Below the pieces are notes generated by a model. The model saw only the letters and a list, made by a program, of their open reading frames with translations. It had not been told where the DNA came from and made no database searches. From positions 1 to 42,684 of the IMG/VR virus record IMGVR_UViG_3300045051_000090: 42,684 nt of DNA. One strand, written 5' to 3'. Positions 11,887 to 18,939 of the stretch are shown here, piece by piece. Within the stretch, counting starts at the first letter, position 1. Every line of letters starts with the position of its first letter. The position numbers and the translations under genes were made by a program. This stretch comes from a virus.

Positions 11887-12823
11887 TTTCTACCCCCTCG
11901 AAACTGTTTTCAATTAACTTTTGTTTATACCATTCTGGGACGCCACGAGTCGCAACACGCAATACTTCGCCTTTGAACTCGTTGAAAAGGAAGGTCTTAA
12001 TGTTTTCTGACTCCTCTTCCAAGATGTCTTCTTTGATTTCGGCTAGGATTTTGCCAATATCTCTTGGCTCATTCTCTAACTCATTTCTTTCTCTTAGATG
12101 TTGGATTGCTTTTTCCCATCTTGCTTCAGTTCTAAAACTCTCCTTGAAGACGTCGAACTTCCCTCTAACGGTATTTTCAGCATTCCAGTTCTCTCTATGA
12201 ACTTCTTTGAATTGTTCAGAGACATATTTACCCATCATTATTGCGATAGGTTGTCCACCAAGGAGGAATGGCTCGTTGTAGTTTTTGACGACTACGCCTT
12301 CGATAGATACTTCCCCATTTTTGGTCTCAACCTTGCCAAGCACACTAGGTGTCTTTAGTAGGTCAAGAAGCATTGTAGGATTTTCAATCTTACCTTTGAA
12401 TAATAACGGAACGGTCTCAAGGTCTAGGACGTCAGCGTATTCTTTTAGTTTGTCATACTCTGAAATAAAGTGTCCATTATCACAGACCCCGAAAATCATA
12501 ATGTTGTGTTTAGGAGTTCTTTCGTATTTGAGAACATTGTGCTTTGGTGAATCCACGCATTCTCCGTAATAAAAAATACCCTCTTCTAGTTTGCCTTGCT
12601 CAAATAGTTCTGACACATAGTCAGTTGCCTGTTTGAACATTTTTTGTGGTGTCTCCGGCCAGATTCTTGCTCCTTTAGACCGAACGAATAGTTCACCATC
12701 TGCGACGACTCCGAACCCGAATTGTGAGCCGTCAATTTTTTCTGTAACCTCTACCTCTCCAGTAAAGATTCTTGAAATGAAGTCGCTACCTACTGCGAAT
12801 ATTTTTGGAAATGCCGGTATCAT
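11858..12823 (-). CDS. RNA ligase, Rnl-type nucleotidyltransferase
   Basis: 321 residues with the covalent nucleotidyltransferase motifs in order: motif I TEKIDGSQ with nucleophile Lys29, VRSKG (48-51), motif III YYGECV (85-90), motif IV EGVVVK (175-180) and motif V MMGKYVSEQFK (196-206). This is the RNA_ligase family, nearest by pattern to Rnl2-like ligases: ATP adenylates Lys29, AMP moves to the RNA 5'-phosphate and the nick is sealed. The C-terminal 110 residues are helical and not shared by all relatives. Strong ribosome site GAAGGAGGGGG. It heads the repair operon with the kinase-phosphatase. Confidence 0.92.
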   Translation of the reverse strand: MIPAFPKIFAVGSDFISRIFTGEVEVTEKIDGSQFGFGVVADGELFVRSKGARIWPETPQKMFKQATDYVSELFEQGKLEEGIFYYGECVDSPKHNVLKYERTPKHNIMIFGVCDNGHFISEYDKLKEYADVLDLETVPLLFKGKIENPTMLLDLLKTPSVLGKVETKNGEVSIEGVVVKNYNEPFLLGGQPIAIMMGKYVSEQFKEVHRENWNAENTVRGKFDVFKESFRTEARWEKAIQHLRERNELENEPRDIGKILAEIKEDILEEESENIKTFLFNEFKGEVLRVATRGVPEWYKQKLIENSFEGVESETAGSIAS

Positions 12824-13203
12824 TCTCCCCCTCCTTCGATAAATGTTGTTATTACCTTGAAATTCTTAACTACGATATTAAACCCACCTAGGTTATATTC
12901 TTCTTTCTTGTCTTCGTCAAACGACCCCAGAGTTCTAATACAGTTTTCGGTGCGAGGAGGAACGATTCTCTTCTTAATCTCCTCAATGTCTACGCCTTCC
13001 ACCCTCTCTAAATATCTAATAACGGCGTGGTCGGTAACTTGGATTGGTCTTGTCTCTCGTTCGTTTTTTATTCTTAACTCTTTTAGTTTCTCAATTCTGG
13101 TCTTAATTGTGTCAGTAATTAGTTTTTGCTCTTCATAGAGTTTGTTTAGTTCTTCTTGGTGTTGTTCAACTAATTCTGCTGTTGTTTGTGTTTTTGCCCC
13201 CAT
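12820..13203 (-). CDS. Conserved phage protein, RelE-fold-like
   Basis: 127 residues. An N-terminal coiled coil (10-50) precedes QVTDHAVIRYLERVEGVD (55-72), a motif common in phage proteins of unknown function, and a beta-rich end (EYNLGGFNIVVKNFKVITTF). The H-x-x-x-R-x-x-E-R pattern followed by a sheet recalls RelE/BrnT-type RNases, but no partner antitoxin is seen. Overlaps the ligase gene by 4 bp, which ties it to RNA repair. Confidence 0.65.
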   Translation of the reverse strand: MGAKTQTTAELVEQHQEELNKLYEEQKLITDTIKTRIEKLKELRIKNERETRPIQVTDHAVIRYLERVEGVDIEEIKKRIVPPRTENCIRTLGSFDEDKKEEYNLGGFNIVVKNFKVITTFIEGGGE

Positions 13204-13211
13204 ACCTCTCC

Positions 13212-13496
13212 TTAAAATAATTTAGTTTGTTCTGCTGTCTCCTCTGGTTCTTCAATTTCTGGTTTTCTTATTTTAGTAGGATATGAGTCGGCGTCGATAT
13301 AATTACCTTTTACGACTAGGTTATCTAGGTCGTTCCCTACTCTTAGCAATCCGTCCCAATGGCTGTAATTCCGATAGCCGGTATCAACCCAACTGGTTCG
13401 TGACTTGCCGTCTTCACACTTAAAACATACTAGATACGCTGTCCGTCCTGTCTTCTGACTTTGTTGTGCGTCAATTTTTGTAATTTGTGCTTTCAT
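13212..13496 (-). CDS. Hypothetical protein of the recombination module
   Basis: 94 residues. A small beta-rich domain (QITKIDAQQSQKTGRTAYLV, CFKCEDGKSRTSWVDTGYRN) with an OB-fold-like strand pattern and an acidic tail ending EETAEQTKLF. The acidic, Phe-terminated tail resembles that of single-strand DNA-binding partners. No named family. AAGGAG site before the ATG. Confidence 0.65.
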   Translation of the reverse strand: MKAQITKIDAQQSQKTGRTAYLVCFKCEDGKSRTSWVDTGYRNYSHWDGLLRVGNDLDNLVVKGNYIDADSYPTKIRKPEIEEPEETAEQTKLF

Positions 13497-13505
13497 AATT
13501 CTCCT

Positions 13506-13697
13506 TTACTCGGAGGTGGTGGAGGAGACGAGTGCCTCCTCCAATAGTTCGGTGTTTCGGTCTGCGTCAAAGAGTTCTTCTTCAAAGTCCTCTATCTTTT
13601 TAGCAAATACTAGGAATCCTCTATTAGATAGTTCTTCTCTTAACTTTTCTAAGACCGTAAATTCAATATGCTGTTTGTCCATATTGCCGATACACAT
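13506..13697 (-). CDS. Hypothetical small acidic protein
   Basis: 63 residues, helical and acidic (EDFEEELFDADRNTELLEEA). AAGGAGGGGGA immediately upstream supports the ATG at 13697; an internal ATG (residue 6) lacks such a site. Function unknown. Confidence 0.65.
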   Translation of the reverse strand: MCIGNMDKQHIEFTVLEKLREELSNRGFLVFAKKIEDFEEELFDADRNTELLEEALVSSTTSE

Positions 13698-13712
13698 TCC
13701 CCCTCCTTCTTG

Positions 13713-13997
13713 TTAAAACGGTATATCTTCTATGTTGATTTCGTCGTCACTCGACTGTGGCGTTGGTTTTTCTCCGTAGATTCGCTTCCAGTCATACTCG
13801 CTGATTAGTCCTAATGCTTCAGCCGTGTCTAAGTCCATAAGTAGTTCATAGTCGGGCTGATTCTCTTTCTCTTTGTTTTTGTTGGCAAAGATTGCCAAAC
13901 GTGCGTCGTTGTTTAGTAGAACAGAGATGTAATTAGTGCCATTACTGGCTGACTTCTTCCAACCTGCCCCGATTTTCACATTCCTCGGCTTGTCCAT
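13713..13997 (-). CDS. DUF736-like protein with SSB-type acidic tail
   Basis: 94 residues. The first 60 (KIGAGWKKSASNGTNYISVL, then LAIFANKNKEKENQPDYEL) follow the DUF736 pattern of small OB-like phage and plasmid proteins. The C-terminus DDEINIEDIPF closely copies the DDDIPF tip by which bacterial SSB recruits repair and replication proteins. It probably binds single-stranded DNA and replaces SSB in recombination with the ERF and nuclease genes next to it. Its start lies 56 bp inside the nuclease gene, with AAAGGAGAG upstream. Confidence 0.65.
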   Translation of the reverse strand: MDKPRNVKIGAGWKKSASNGTNYISVLLNNDARLAIFANKNKEKENQPDYELLMDLDTAEALGLISEYDWKRIYGEKPTPQSSDDEINIEDIPF

Positions 13998-14583
13998 ATC
14001 TCTCCTTTAAGAGTTCTGCTAGGAAGTTGACCTTCGTTCTAGCCCACTCTTCAATTTTAGCAAAATCATTATCTGTTATTTCTTTTCTGATTACTTGGTG
14101 TCCAAGTAGTTTGATTCTATCTCTGTCCCAAATCTCGCAAAGGTAGTAGTATTCTCTGATATTACAGTCCTTATGGTGATTTAGAAGCCAAGCGTAGAAT
14201 ATACATTGTTTGTGATACTTGTAGTTATCTGCGTTTGAAGTTGTTTTGAGGTCTGCTATCCACGTCTTACCGAATGCGTCCGGTGTCCAATGGATAATAA
14301 CATTCTCAAAGATTTCTAACTGATAACTCTTTTCAATCCCTACGATCTCGAGATGGCTGACTTGAATCTCGCCGTCGAAACGAGCAGGAAGTTTGTTATC
14401 CTTGAGACACTCGTCTTTGAAGAGGTCGTGCCTTGTAGTCCCAAATTCCATAAACTCATTTGAACGAGAAACTCCTGTTAATCTTCTCTCAATTATCTCC
14501 TCTGCTTTGCTCGGAATACAATTAGTTAGTTCCGACCAACGTGTGTGGAGTTTCCCGTCTGGCTCAAATAAGTATGCTTCCAT
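13942..14583 (-). CDS. PD-(D/E)XK exonuclease, RecB/Cas4-like
   Basis: 213 residues. FGTTRHDLF (47-55), HWTPDAF (98-104), WIADLKTT (108-115) and KQCIFYAWLL (125-134) give the full H...PD...D-x-K...Q-x-x-x-Y set of RecB-type nucleases, with Asp102, Asp111 and Lys113 as the likely catalytic residues. Paired with the ERF annealing protein directly upstream, it would resect DNA ends to give single strands, as in phage Red-like systems. TAATG coupling with the ERF gene. Confidence 0.88.
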   Translation of the reverse strand: MEAYLFEPDGKLHTRWSELTNCIPSKAEEIIERRLTGVSRSNEFMEFGTTRHDLFKDECLKDNKLPARFDGEIQVSHLEIVGIEKSYQLEIFENVIIHWTPDAFGKTWIADLKTTSNADNYKYHKQCIFYAWLLNHHKDCNIREYYYLCEIWDRDRIKLLGHQVIRKEITDNDFAKIEEWARTKVNFLAELLKERYGQAEECENRGRLEEVSQ

Positions 14584-15152
14584 TATAAATCGAAGTCGTC
14601 TTGAACAACTGGCTTAACGTCTGTATTTACTGGCTGTTCGACTTTTAGTTTGTCTTTGTTTTCAGCACTTACTTCTGTTTTGCCGTGGGTATTGGTAGTA
14701 TCACTATCTTTTGTGTCGTCAATCAAGAACATACCATTTGCTGCGTATTTTCTTGCGTAACTTGAACTTGCTCCGGTGATTTGAGAACCGTCCATACCCT
14801 TCTTGTCTAGTTCTTCTCTAGCGTAGGCGTGAGTGGCTATCATTTCTCCTGTCACAATATCAAGGACGGCGACAGTTGCTTTTACATAGTATCTCTCACC
14901 GATATTGACCAATTCGTCAGAGACAACCATTGTTAGTTCGTTCTCTTCCAAGAGTGGCTTTACTGCCTCGAAGATGTCTTCGTTGTTACGGTAGTAATAT
15001 TTACCAAATGAGTTATACTGTCCTTTAGGGGCTTTGAGTGCCAACTGAACTCTTGAGAGTTTTTGTCTGATATTCAAAACCTCTTTTTTTGATGTCTTCT
15101 TTTCTTTCGCCTCGACAACTGGCTCGATTTCTGGTGTTTCTACTTTAGGCAT
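14583..15152 (-). CDS. erf: ERF-family single-strand annealing protein
   Basis: 189 residues from the ATG at 15152 (AAAGGAGAT 7 bases upstream; a TTG two codons earlier lacks spacing). The core NSFGKYYYRNNEDIFEAV, GMDGSQITGASSSYARKYA and MFLIDD is the ERF family signature. Such proteins coat and anneal complementary single strands, circularising or repairing phage genomes. The C-terminal 40 residues are low-complexity and end in the acidic QDDFDL, which may bind a partner. Lies between a Gp157-like gene and the nuclease. Confidence 0.92.
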   Translation of the reverse strand: MPKVETPEIEPVVEAKEKKTSKKEVLNIRQKLSRVQLALKAPKGQYNSFGKYYYRNNEDIFEAVKPLLEENELTMVVSDELVNIGERYYVKATVAVLDIVTGEMIATHAYAREELDKKGMDGSQITGASSSYARKYAANGMFLIDDTKDSDTTNTHGKTEVSAENKDKLKVEQPVNTDVKPVVQDDFDL

Positions 15153-15495
15153 TTTCAATCTCCTTTACCTTAATTCTTACACTCGCTTTGACTTCAGAGA
15201 CCTTAGAGAACTTCTCATAAACCTCTGGGGCTTCTTCTTTGATTTTTGCTGTATCAAGAGTCGTTCTACTGCTTGGCTTAACATAGGTGATTTTAATAAT
15301 ATCATTCTCGAAGTTTTCCACCTTGTTATTTTCCATTGCTGTTTTGATCGAATCTCTAAGTTCAGCGTCTTTCTCTTGAAGTGTCTTTAGTTGTGTCTGA
15401 AAACCTGCGACTGCTAGTGTTATCTTTTCATTGATAACGGCAATCTGTTTATCAGTTTCAACTAACTCGGCTGTTAATTCTGTAATCTTAGCCAC
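15145..15495 (-). CDS. Gp157-like phage protein
   Basis: 116 residues. N-terminal coiled coil (1-55), then VENFENDIIKITYVKPSS and a C-terminal segment with PEVYEKFSKVSEVKASVRIK, the layout of the siphovirus Gp157 family, which often lies beside ERF-type genes. Its role is not established; nuclease inhibition has been suggested for relatives. GTG start with AGAGGTG upstream; an 8-bp overlap couples it to erf. Confidence 0.65.
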   Translation of the reverse strand: MAKITELTAELVETDKQIAVINEKITLAVAGFQTQLKTLQEKDAELRDSIKTAMENNKVENFENDIIKITYVKPSSRTTLDTAKIKEEAPEVYEKFSKVSEVKASVRIKVKEIENA

Positions 15496-15496
15496 T

Positions 15497-15748
15497 TTAC
15501 ACCTCTACTTTTTTTGGTCGTCCTGCTTTCTTTTTAGCAGGGGCCTTAGTTGCTTTCTTTTGACTTGGCTTTACTTTACCTTCGTATGATTCTTTTTGAA
15601 GTTTCATAGCGACGGCACAAGCAGTCATAATTTCCATTGAAAGTTCTTCCATTGCCTCAAGAGCAATTCTTCTCTCGAATAGTCGACCTAGTTGGAACAT
15701 TCCTAGTCCCAATACAACTCCTAGTATAAAGTTAATTACTGCTAACAT
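15497..15748 (-). CDS. Membrane-anchored basic protein
   Basis: 83 residues. The N-terminal hydrophobic segment (MLAVINFILGVVLGLGMFQL) is a signal anchor, followed by an amphipathic helix and a basic tail rich in Lys and Ala (KPSQKKATKAPAKKKAGRPK), like a histone or AT-hook tail. It could tether DNA to the membrane; this is inference. GAAGGGGAAG site at the ATG. Confidence 0.7.
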   Translation of the reverse strand: MLAVINFILGVVLGLGMFQLGRLFERRIALEAMEELSMEIMTACAVAMKLQKESYEGKVKPSQKKATKAPAKKKAGRPKKVEV

Positions 15749-15912
15749 TCTTCCCCTTCTTTCTTTTTGTTACTTTCGATATAGTTCTTCCAGAGTGCCT
15801 TCGTCATTTTAGTTACGTCTGAATGATTTTGTTCCACAACGTCGGTGAACTCTTTATGAAGTTCTAATTCTTCCGGTGTGTTTAGTTTAATAAAGATGTT
15901 TTTAAGTGCCAC
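15742..15912 (-). CDS. Ribbon-helix-helix-like small protein
   Basis: 56 residues from a GTG at 15912 (GGAAGGAGAG upstream). A single strand NIFIKLNTPEE is followed by two helices (LELHKEFTDVVEQNHSD and VTKMTKALWKNYIES), the layout of Arc/CopG-type DNA-binding proteins. It would act as a dimer on a palindromic operator; candidates are the inverted repeats in the promoters at 16074 and 9352. Overlaps both neighbours. Confidence 0.6.
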   Translation of the reverse strand: MALKNIFIKLNTPEELELHKEFTDVVEQNHSDVTKMTKALWKNYIESNKKKEGEEC

Positions 15913-16051
15913 TTTTCTCTCCTTCCTCTACAATCTCCTCCAACTCCTCAATGGCATAGTGGACTTCTGCTTGTAGGTCGGTCTCCCCCGAATATCCACT
16001 CGATAGACCTTCAATTATTCTCTTAATCTTTTGTAATAATACCTCCTCCAT
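15902..16051 (-). CDS. Hypothetical small acidic protein
   Basis: 49 residues from the ATG at 16051, which has AAGGAAAGGAG upstream; a longer frame starting at 16102 would run through the promoter and is rejected. Two acidic helices (LLQKIKRIIEGLSSGY and EVHYAIEELEEIVEEGEK). First gene after a consensus promoter, so probably strongly expressed. Function unknown; it could modulate the RHH-like protein whose start it overlaps. Confidence 0.65.
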   Translation of the reverse strand: MEEVLLQKIKRIIEGLSSGYSGETDLQAEVHYAIEELEEIVEEGEKSGT

Positions 16052-16073
16052 ATTATTTTCTCCTTTCCTTAAC

Positions 16074-16102
16074 AGTATATCAAAAGTGATATACGTTGTC
16101 AA
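16074..16102 (-). promoter_or_regulatory. Consensus sigma70 promoter with operator-like palindrome
   Basis: TTGACA (16097-16102), 17-bp spacer, TATACT (16074-16079). The spacer and -10 hold GTATATCA-CTTT-TGATATAC, an inverted repeat with 8-bp arms, a likely repressor site. Confidence 0.9.
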
Positions 16103-16105
16103 TAC

Positions 16106-16381
16106 CTATTCGCTAAAATGTTCTAATAAATTATCGTCTGCGTTTAAGAGTATTTCACAGTCACAATAGCCACCATTGTCTTTAGCCACGTCTAAGACCA
16201 TTTCGATCTGATACTCTTTCAATCCCATACTCTTTAATATCTTCCGTGAATGCTTATGCGACACTCCGTCGCAGTTCCAAGTCGATTGAAGTGGGTCTTG
16301 CTCGTTCATTACGAAGTCGCAACCCTCCTTTCCGGTCAACCTGTCCAAGAACTCGTTTATCACTTCTCTAGTTACTTTCAT
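16106..16381 (-). CDS. DUF2695-like protein
   Basis: 91 residues. The C-terminal GGYCDCEILLNADDNL is the hallmark of the DUF2695 family; the rest is helical with one more Cys (EGCDF and WNCDG). Function of the family is unknown. Small, acidic, probably cytosolic. It ends just upstream of the promoter at 16074, so the operon is boosted there. Confidence 0.7.
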   Translation of the reverse strand: MKVTREVINEFLDRLTGKEGCDFVMNEQDPLQSTWNCDGVSHKHSRKILKSMGLKEYQIEMVLDVAKDNGGYCDCEILLNADDNLLEHFSE

Positions 16382-16524
16382 TTCTTTCCTTTCCTGTCCA
16401 ACTTACAGCAGTCGCACAAGCCCTCATTATCGAGGCATTCTTCTTTACTCATTAAGATTCCACAGTCCAAGCAATAGTGCTTGAAGCCACCATTACACTT
16501 ACACTCAATTATTGCTGTCGCCAT
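16378..16524 (-). CDS. Small Cys-rich zinc protein
   Basis: 48 residues with eight Cys and one His: ECKCNG, KHYCLDCG, EECLD and LCDCCK. The spacing fits one or two treble-clef or zinc-ribbon sites. GGAAGAGA precedes the ATG at 16524, which lies 20 bp inside the upstream gene; the stop overlaps the next ATG (ATGA). Function unknown. Confidence 0.65.
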   Translation of the reverse strand: MATAIIECKCNGGFKHYCLDCGILMSKEECLDNEGLCDCCKLDRKGKK

Positions 16525-17134
16525 TCTCTTCCTCCCCCTCATTTAGATTTTCAAAACAGTCGTCACAGACCCAACCTCGTTCTTCGTCATACGTCGCTAA
16601 ATTCTTCTCAACCTCTTCTTGGCATTCGTCACACCATACTTTGCTATACTCTCTCTCTTCGTCCCAAAACTCGTCTCCGTGAGCATACATTGTTCCTTCA
16701 AATTGACAACCACTTTCTTCGTAGTCCAAAGTGAACTCCAACTCTGGGTATAACTTACCAACGGCTCTCAACCATTCTAAAGGTGGACACCACGCACTAT
16801 CGAACCAATACTTTAAGACATTCTCGTCCTCACTCGAAAGAGTCGCATTGACGTCCCACTTTACGCCCCAATTCATTACTTGCCAATCATACCAATTATC
16901 AGCCCCATATTTCTTAATCAGTTCTTCGTTCTTTTCTCGACTCGGAGCAGTAGTCCCAACCAATTCTTTTGGTAACGGAAGGAAGTTACCAAGAGACAAA
17001 TCCGTGTCATACTGATAATCTTCGCCTCCACTAGTTACTTCGACTTTACCGTGAAACTCGGCTTTCTTTTTGAACTCTTGTAGTTTTTCCTGCTCTCCTT
17101 CAACCGTGAGCATATTATCACACCAATTAGGCAT
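16505..17134 (-). CDS. YubB/Api92-like ferredoxin-fold protein
   Basis: 209 residues. MPNWCDNMLTVEG, then NFLPLPKELV, YGADNWYDWQVMNWGVKWD and WCPPLEWLRA form the conserved pattern of the YubB ferredoxin-like (DUF1281/Api92) family carried by plasmids and phages. Its role is unknown, possibly host takeover or antirestriction. A C-terminal add-on CDECQEEV...CDDCF (about 175-195) forms a zinc ribbon. Strong GGAGGAG site. Confidence 0.8.
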   Translation of the reverse strand: MPNWCDNMLTVEGEQEKLQEFKKKAEFHGKVEVTSGGEDYQYDTDLSLGNFLPLPKELVGTTAPSREKNEELIKKYGADNWYDWQVMNWGVKWDVNATLSSEDENVLKYWFDSAWCPPLEWLRAVGKLYPELEFTLDYEESGCQFEGTMYAHGDEFWDEEREYSKVWCDECQEEVEKNLATYDEERGWVCDDCFENLNEGEEENGDSNN

Positions 17135-17408
17135 TTCTCCTCCAATCGTTTTCTTTCATAAATTTATCCTGTGCTTTTTGGTCAAAGCCCATTTCCTTAA
17201 AGACGTCAACCTCTCTGTCTATTGCTTCGGCTTCTTTCATTTCGGCATAGTCCTCCACAAAACGATCGAAATTCTTAATCGCCTTCAAGAACCCTTCGTC
17301 CTCTGTGCTTCGGTATTGTCTAAACAATTCCGTTACTTCATACTCATAGTCGTTGACTATATCGTCCCAATTCTCTTCTAACCATTCTCCAAATTTTGAA
17401 CCGTCCAT
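17127..17408 (-). CDS. Hypothetical acidic protein
   Basis: 93 residues, helical, rich in Glu and Asp (EYEVTELFRQYRSTEDEGFL) with a basic end. AGGAGAAC site. Overlaps the YubB-like gene by 8 bp. Unknown; acidic early proteins of this type can act as DNA mimics, but nothing specific is visible. Confidence 0.7.
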   Translation of the reverse strand: MDGSKFGEWLEENWDDIVNDYEYEVTELFRQYRSTEDEGFLKAIKNFDRFVEDYAEMKEAEAIDREVDVFKEMGFDQKAQDKFMKENDWRRNA

Positions 17409-17422
17409 AGTTCTCCTTTCTT

Positions 17423-17653
17423 TTATAAGGGTAAATTATCACTACACTTCTTACAGACGTTCGACCCTGTTCGTCCGTGTCTAATTCCACAAATCTCACA
17501 ACCTTGCTCTGGCACTCCAGCCCATTCAAGTAGTTCGACGTCTCCGTCTTCAATGAACTCGACGAGAGACGACAGTTCGGCAATTTCTCCGTAACTAATC
17601 CGTTCCTCACGGATTTCTGTTCTCAATTCTTCTAATCGTTTTCTAGCGTCCAT
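17423..17653 (-). CDS. Zinc-knuckle hypothetical protein
   Basis: 76 residues. Helical acidic N-terminus, then GCEICGIRHGR and VCKKCSD, a four-Cys ribbon at about 52-70. GGAGAAG site; overlaps the upstream gene by 11 bp. Function unknown. Confidence 0.68.
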   Translation of the reverse strand: MDARKRLEELRTEIREERISYGEIAELSSLVEFIEDGDVELLEWAGVPEQGCEICGIRHGRTGSNVCKKCSDNLPL

Positions 17654-17957
17654 TCTTCTCCTTTCGCAAGTAGTTTATAACTCGCAAATGATAATCACAA
17701 TTTGTTATTTGCTTTCTCTTCACACGAACAGTTATATTGTTCTCAAAGTGAAGCAAAAGTTCTTTCTTCCTGTCGTCTATTCCGACTCCAGTAACAGTTA
17801 TGTTACGGAATAACGGAATAATATCGTCTAGGGTTAAATCTGCCTCTGGGTATTGTAGCGTTCCGACTTCGCCACACTTAGGGCAAGTGTTCGCCCTTTC
17901 TTTTACAGTCCCCTTAAAGCCACATTGTCGACATTCAACGTCTTCATATACGTCCAT
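17643..17957 (-). CDS. Zinc-ribbon hypothetical protein
   Basis: 104 residues. ECRQCGFKG and TCPKCGEVG (about 8-33) form an N-terminal zinc ribbon, followed by a small alpha/beta domain (TLDDIIPLFRNITVTGVGID). GGAGACAG before the ATG, which lies 55 bp inside the upstream gene. Unknown role. Confidence 0.68.
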   Translation of the reverse strand: MDVYEDVECRQCGFKGTVKERANTCPKCGEVGTLQYPEADLTLDDIIPLFRNITVTGVGIDDRKKELLLHFENNITVRVKRKQITNCDYHLRVINYLRKEKNGR

Positions 17958-18106
17958 TCCTGTCTCCTTTCTATTTCCCTGTTAATCATAGAGAGTATTT
18001 TCAAATCTCTCACACTATAACAACCTGTTCCGTAAATTAAATCTTCCAATTCCTCCTTCTCTTTTTTCAGTTCTTTAATACACATATTTTCTAATTCCAA
18101 TACCAT
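17903..18106 (-). CDS. Coiled-coil hypothetical protein
   Basis: 67 residues from the ATG at 18106; the site GAAGGAGGGGG sits directly before it, which rules against a TTG five codons upstream. A helical coil (CIKELKKEKEELEDLIYG) and a second helix (VRDLKILSMINREIERRQ). Unknown. Confidence 0.62.
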   Translation of the reverse strand: MVLELENMCIKELKKEKEELEDLIYGTGCYSVRDLKILSMINREIERRQEWTYMKTLNVDNVALRGL

Positions 18107-18126
18107 TTCCCCCTCCTTCAATAATA

Positions 18127-18342
18127 CTAGTTAAAGTTATACTCTCGTTGTAACTCTTGCTCGTCGACCTCTTCGCCACACTCGGCACAAAATATCGTTG
18201 TTACTTCTGACTCTGGGCTAGTAAAGTGAACTCCGTCCTCGGTTATTGTTACGTCCCAAATATAATCCTCGTATGCTCGGAAGTTCTCGCTTCCACACTT
18301 ACACTTTAATTGTTCGTCTTCTTTTAATACAGTTTTAGACAT
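18127..18342 (-). CDS. Zinc-binding acidic protein
   Basis: 71 residues from the ATG at 18342 (GGAAGGAGACG upstream; a TTG six codons earlier is rejected). CKCGS near 14-18 and FCAEC near 51-55 make a split zinc ribbon around a beta hairpin (DYIWDVTITEDGVHF). Unknown role. Confidence 0.68.
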   Translation of the reverse strand: MSKTVLKEDEQLKCKCGSENFRAYEDYIWDVTITEDGVHFTSPESEVTTIFCAECGEEVDEQELQREYNFN

Positions 18343-18475
18343 TTTCGTCTCCTTCCTCAATTCTTGCTTTCTCTTCGCAAGTTTTCGCTAATTTTAACCA
18401 ATGTTCTGACTTAAAGTTATAATGCTTTTCAATCCAGTTTATTACGTCCCAATATTGTAGTTCGTCTTTATCCAT
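18335..18475 (-). CDS. Hypothetical small protein
   Basis: 46 residues: MDKDELQYWDVINWIEKHYN and on to EEGDENV. TAATG overlap with the upstream stop and an 8-bp overlap downstream fit tight coupling. GAAAGGAAAG site. Helical; no family. Confidence 0.6.
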   Translation of the reverse strand: MDKDELQYWDVINWIEKHYNFKSEHWLKLAKTCEEKARIEEGDENV

Positions 18476-18939
18476 TATGCTTTCCTTTCATACGTCTCGG
18501 CTGTTACTGGTGTTATAAAATACCATTCTCCAGTCGGTGCGTCGTGGTGAAAATTGTTAATTGCTATTCCGTTTTTATACTTGTAAATATAGAAAGTAAC
18601 GTCCGTGTCTGGCAAAACTGCTTGAAGTAACTCTCTCGAACCATACGCCTTAAAGTATTTCTCTCCGTCTAGTCGTCTCCAACCAAAGCCCTTAACGACT
18701 CCGTGCCAATACTCGCTGTCTATAATCCGACAAAGATAATCGTCCAGTTCCTCGGTCATAAATCTCCAGTCGTCGTCCATATCCCAATTTTGGACTCTTT
18801 CTATTGCTTCCTCTCTTGTCGGTGCTTTGTCGAGGTCATAGATTTCATAATCCTCAATGACGCTTTCAATAAAGCCCTCAAAGATTTCTGACTCGTCCCA
18901 AGACGTGATTAAACTTCCGACTCCTTTTGGCTTAGACAT
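18475..18939 (-). CDS. Hypothetical acidic protein
   Basis: 154 residues, acidic in the first half (DESEIFEGFIESVIEDYEIYD, DMDDDWRF) and beta-rich at the end (VTFYIYKYKNGIAINNF, GEWYFITPV). AAGGAGAC site. No recognised family. The acidic surface and early position would fit an anti-defence DNA mimic, but this is only a guess. Confidence 0.7.
   Translation of the reverse strand: MSKPKGVGSLITSWDESEIFEGFIESVIEDYEIYDLDKAPTREEAIERVQNWDMDDDWRFMTEELDDYLCRIIDSEYWHGVVKGFGWRRLDGEKYFKAYGSRELLQAVLPDTDVTFYIYKYKNGIAINNFHHDAPTGEWYFITPVTAETYERKA

Noticed and set aside
12820-13203. Toxin-antitoxin pair with the RelE-like protein
   Set aside because: No antitoxin-like neighbour; the RHH-like gene is 2.5 kb away in another operon segment.
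16052-16102. N-terminal extension of the gene at 15902
   Set aside because: It would be encoded by the promoter itself; AAGGAAAGGAG supports the internal ATG.
18342-18360. Upstream TTG starts for the genes at 18127, 17903 and 14583
   Set aside because: In each case the Shine-Dalgarno sequence would fall inside the gene; the downstream ATG has proper spacing.
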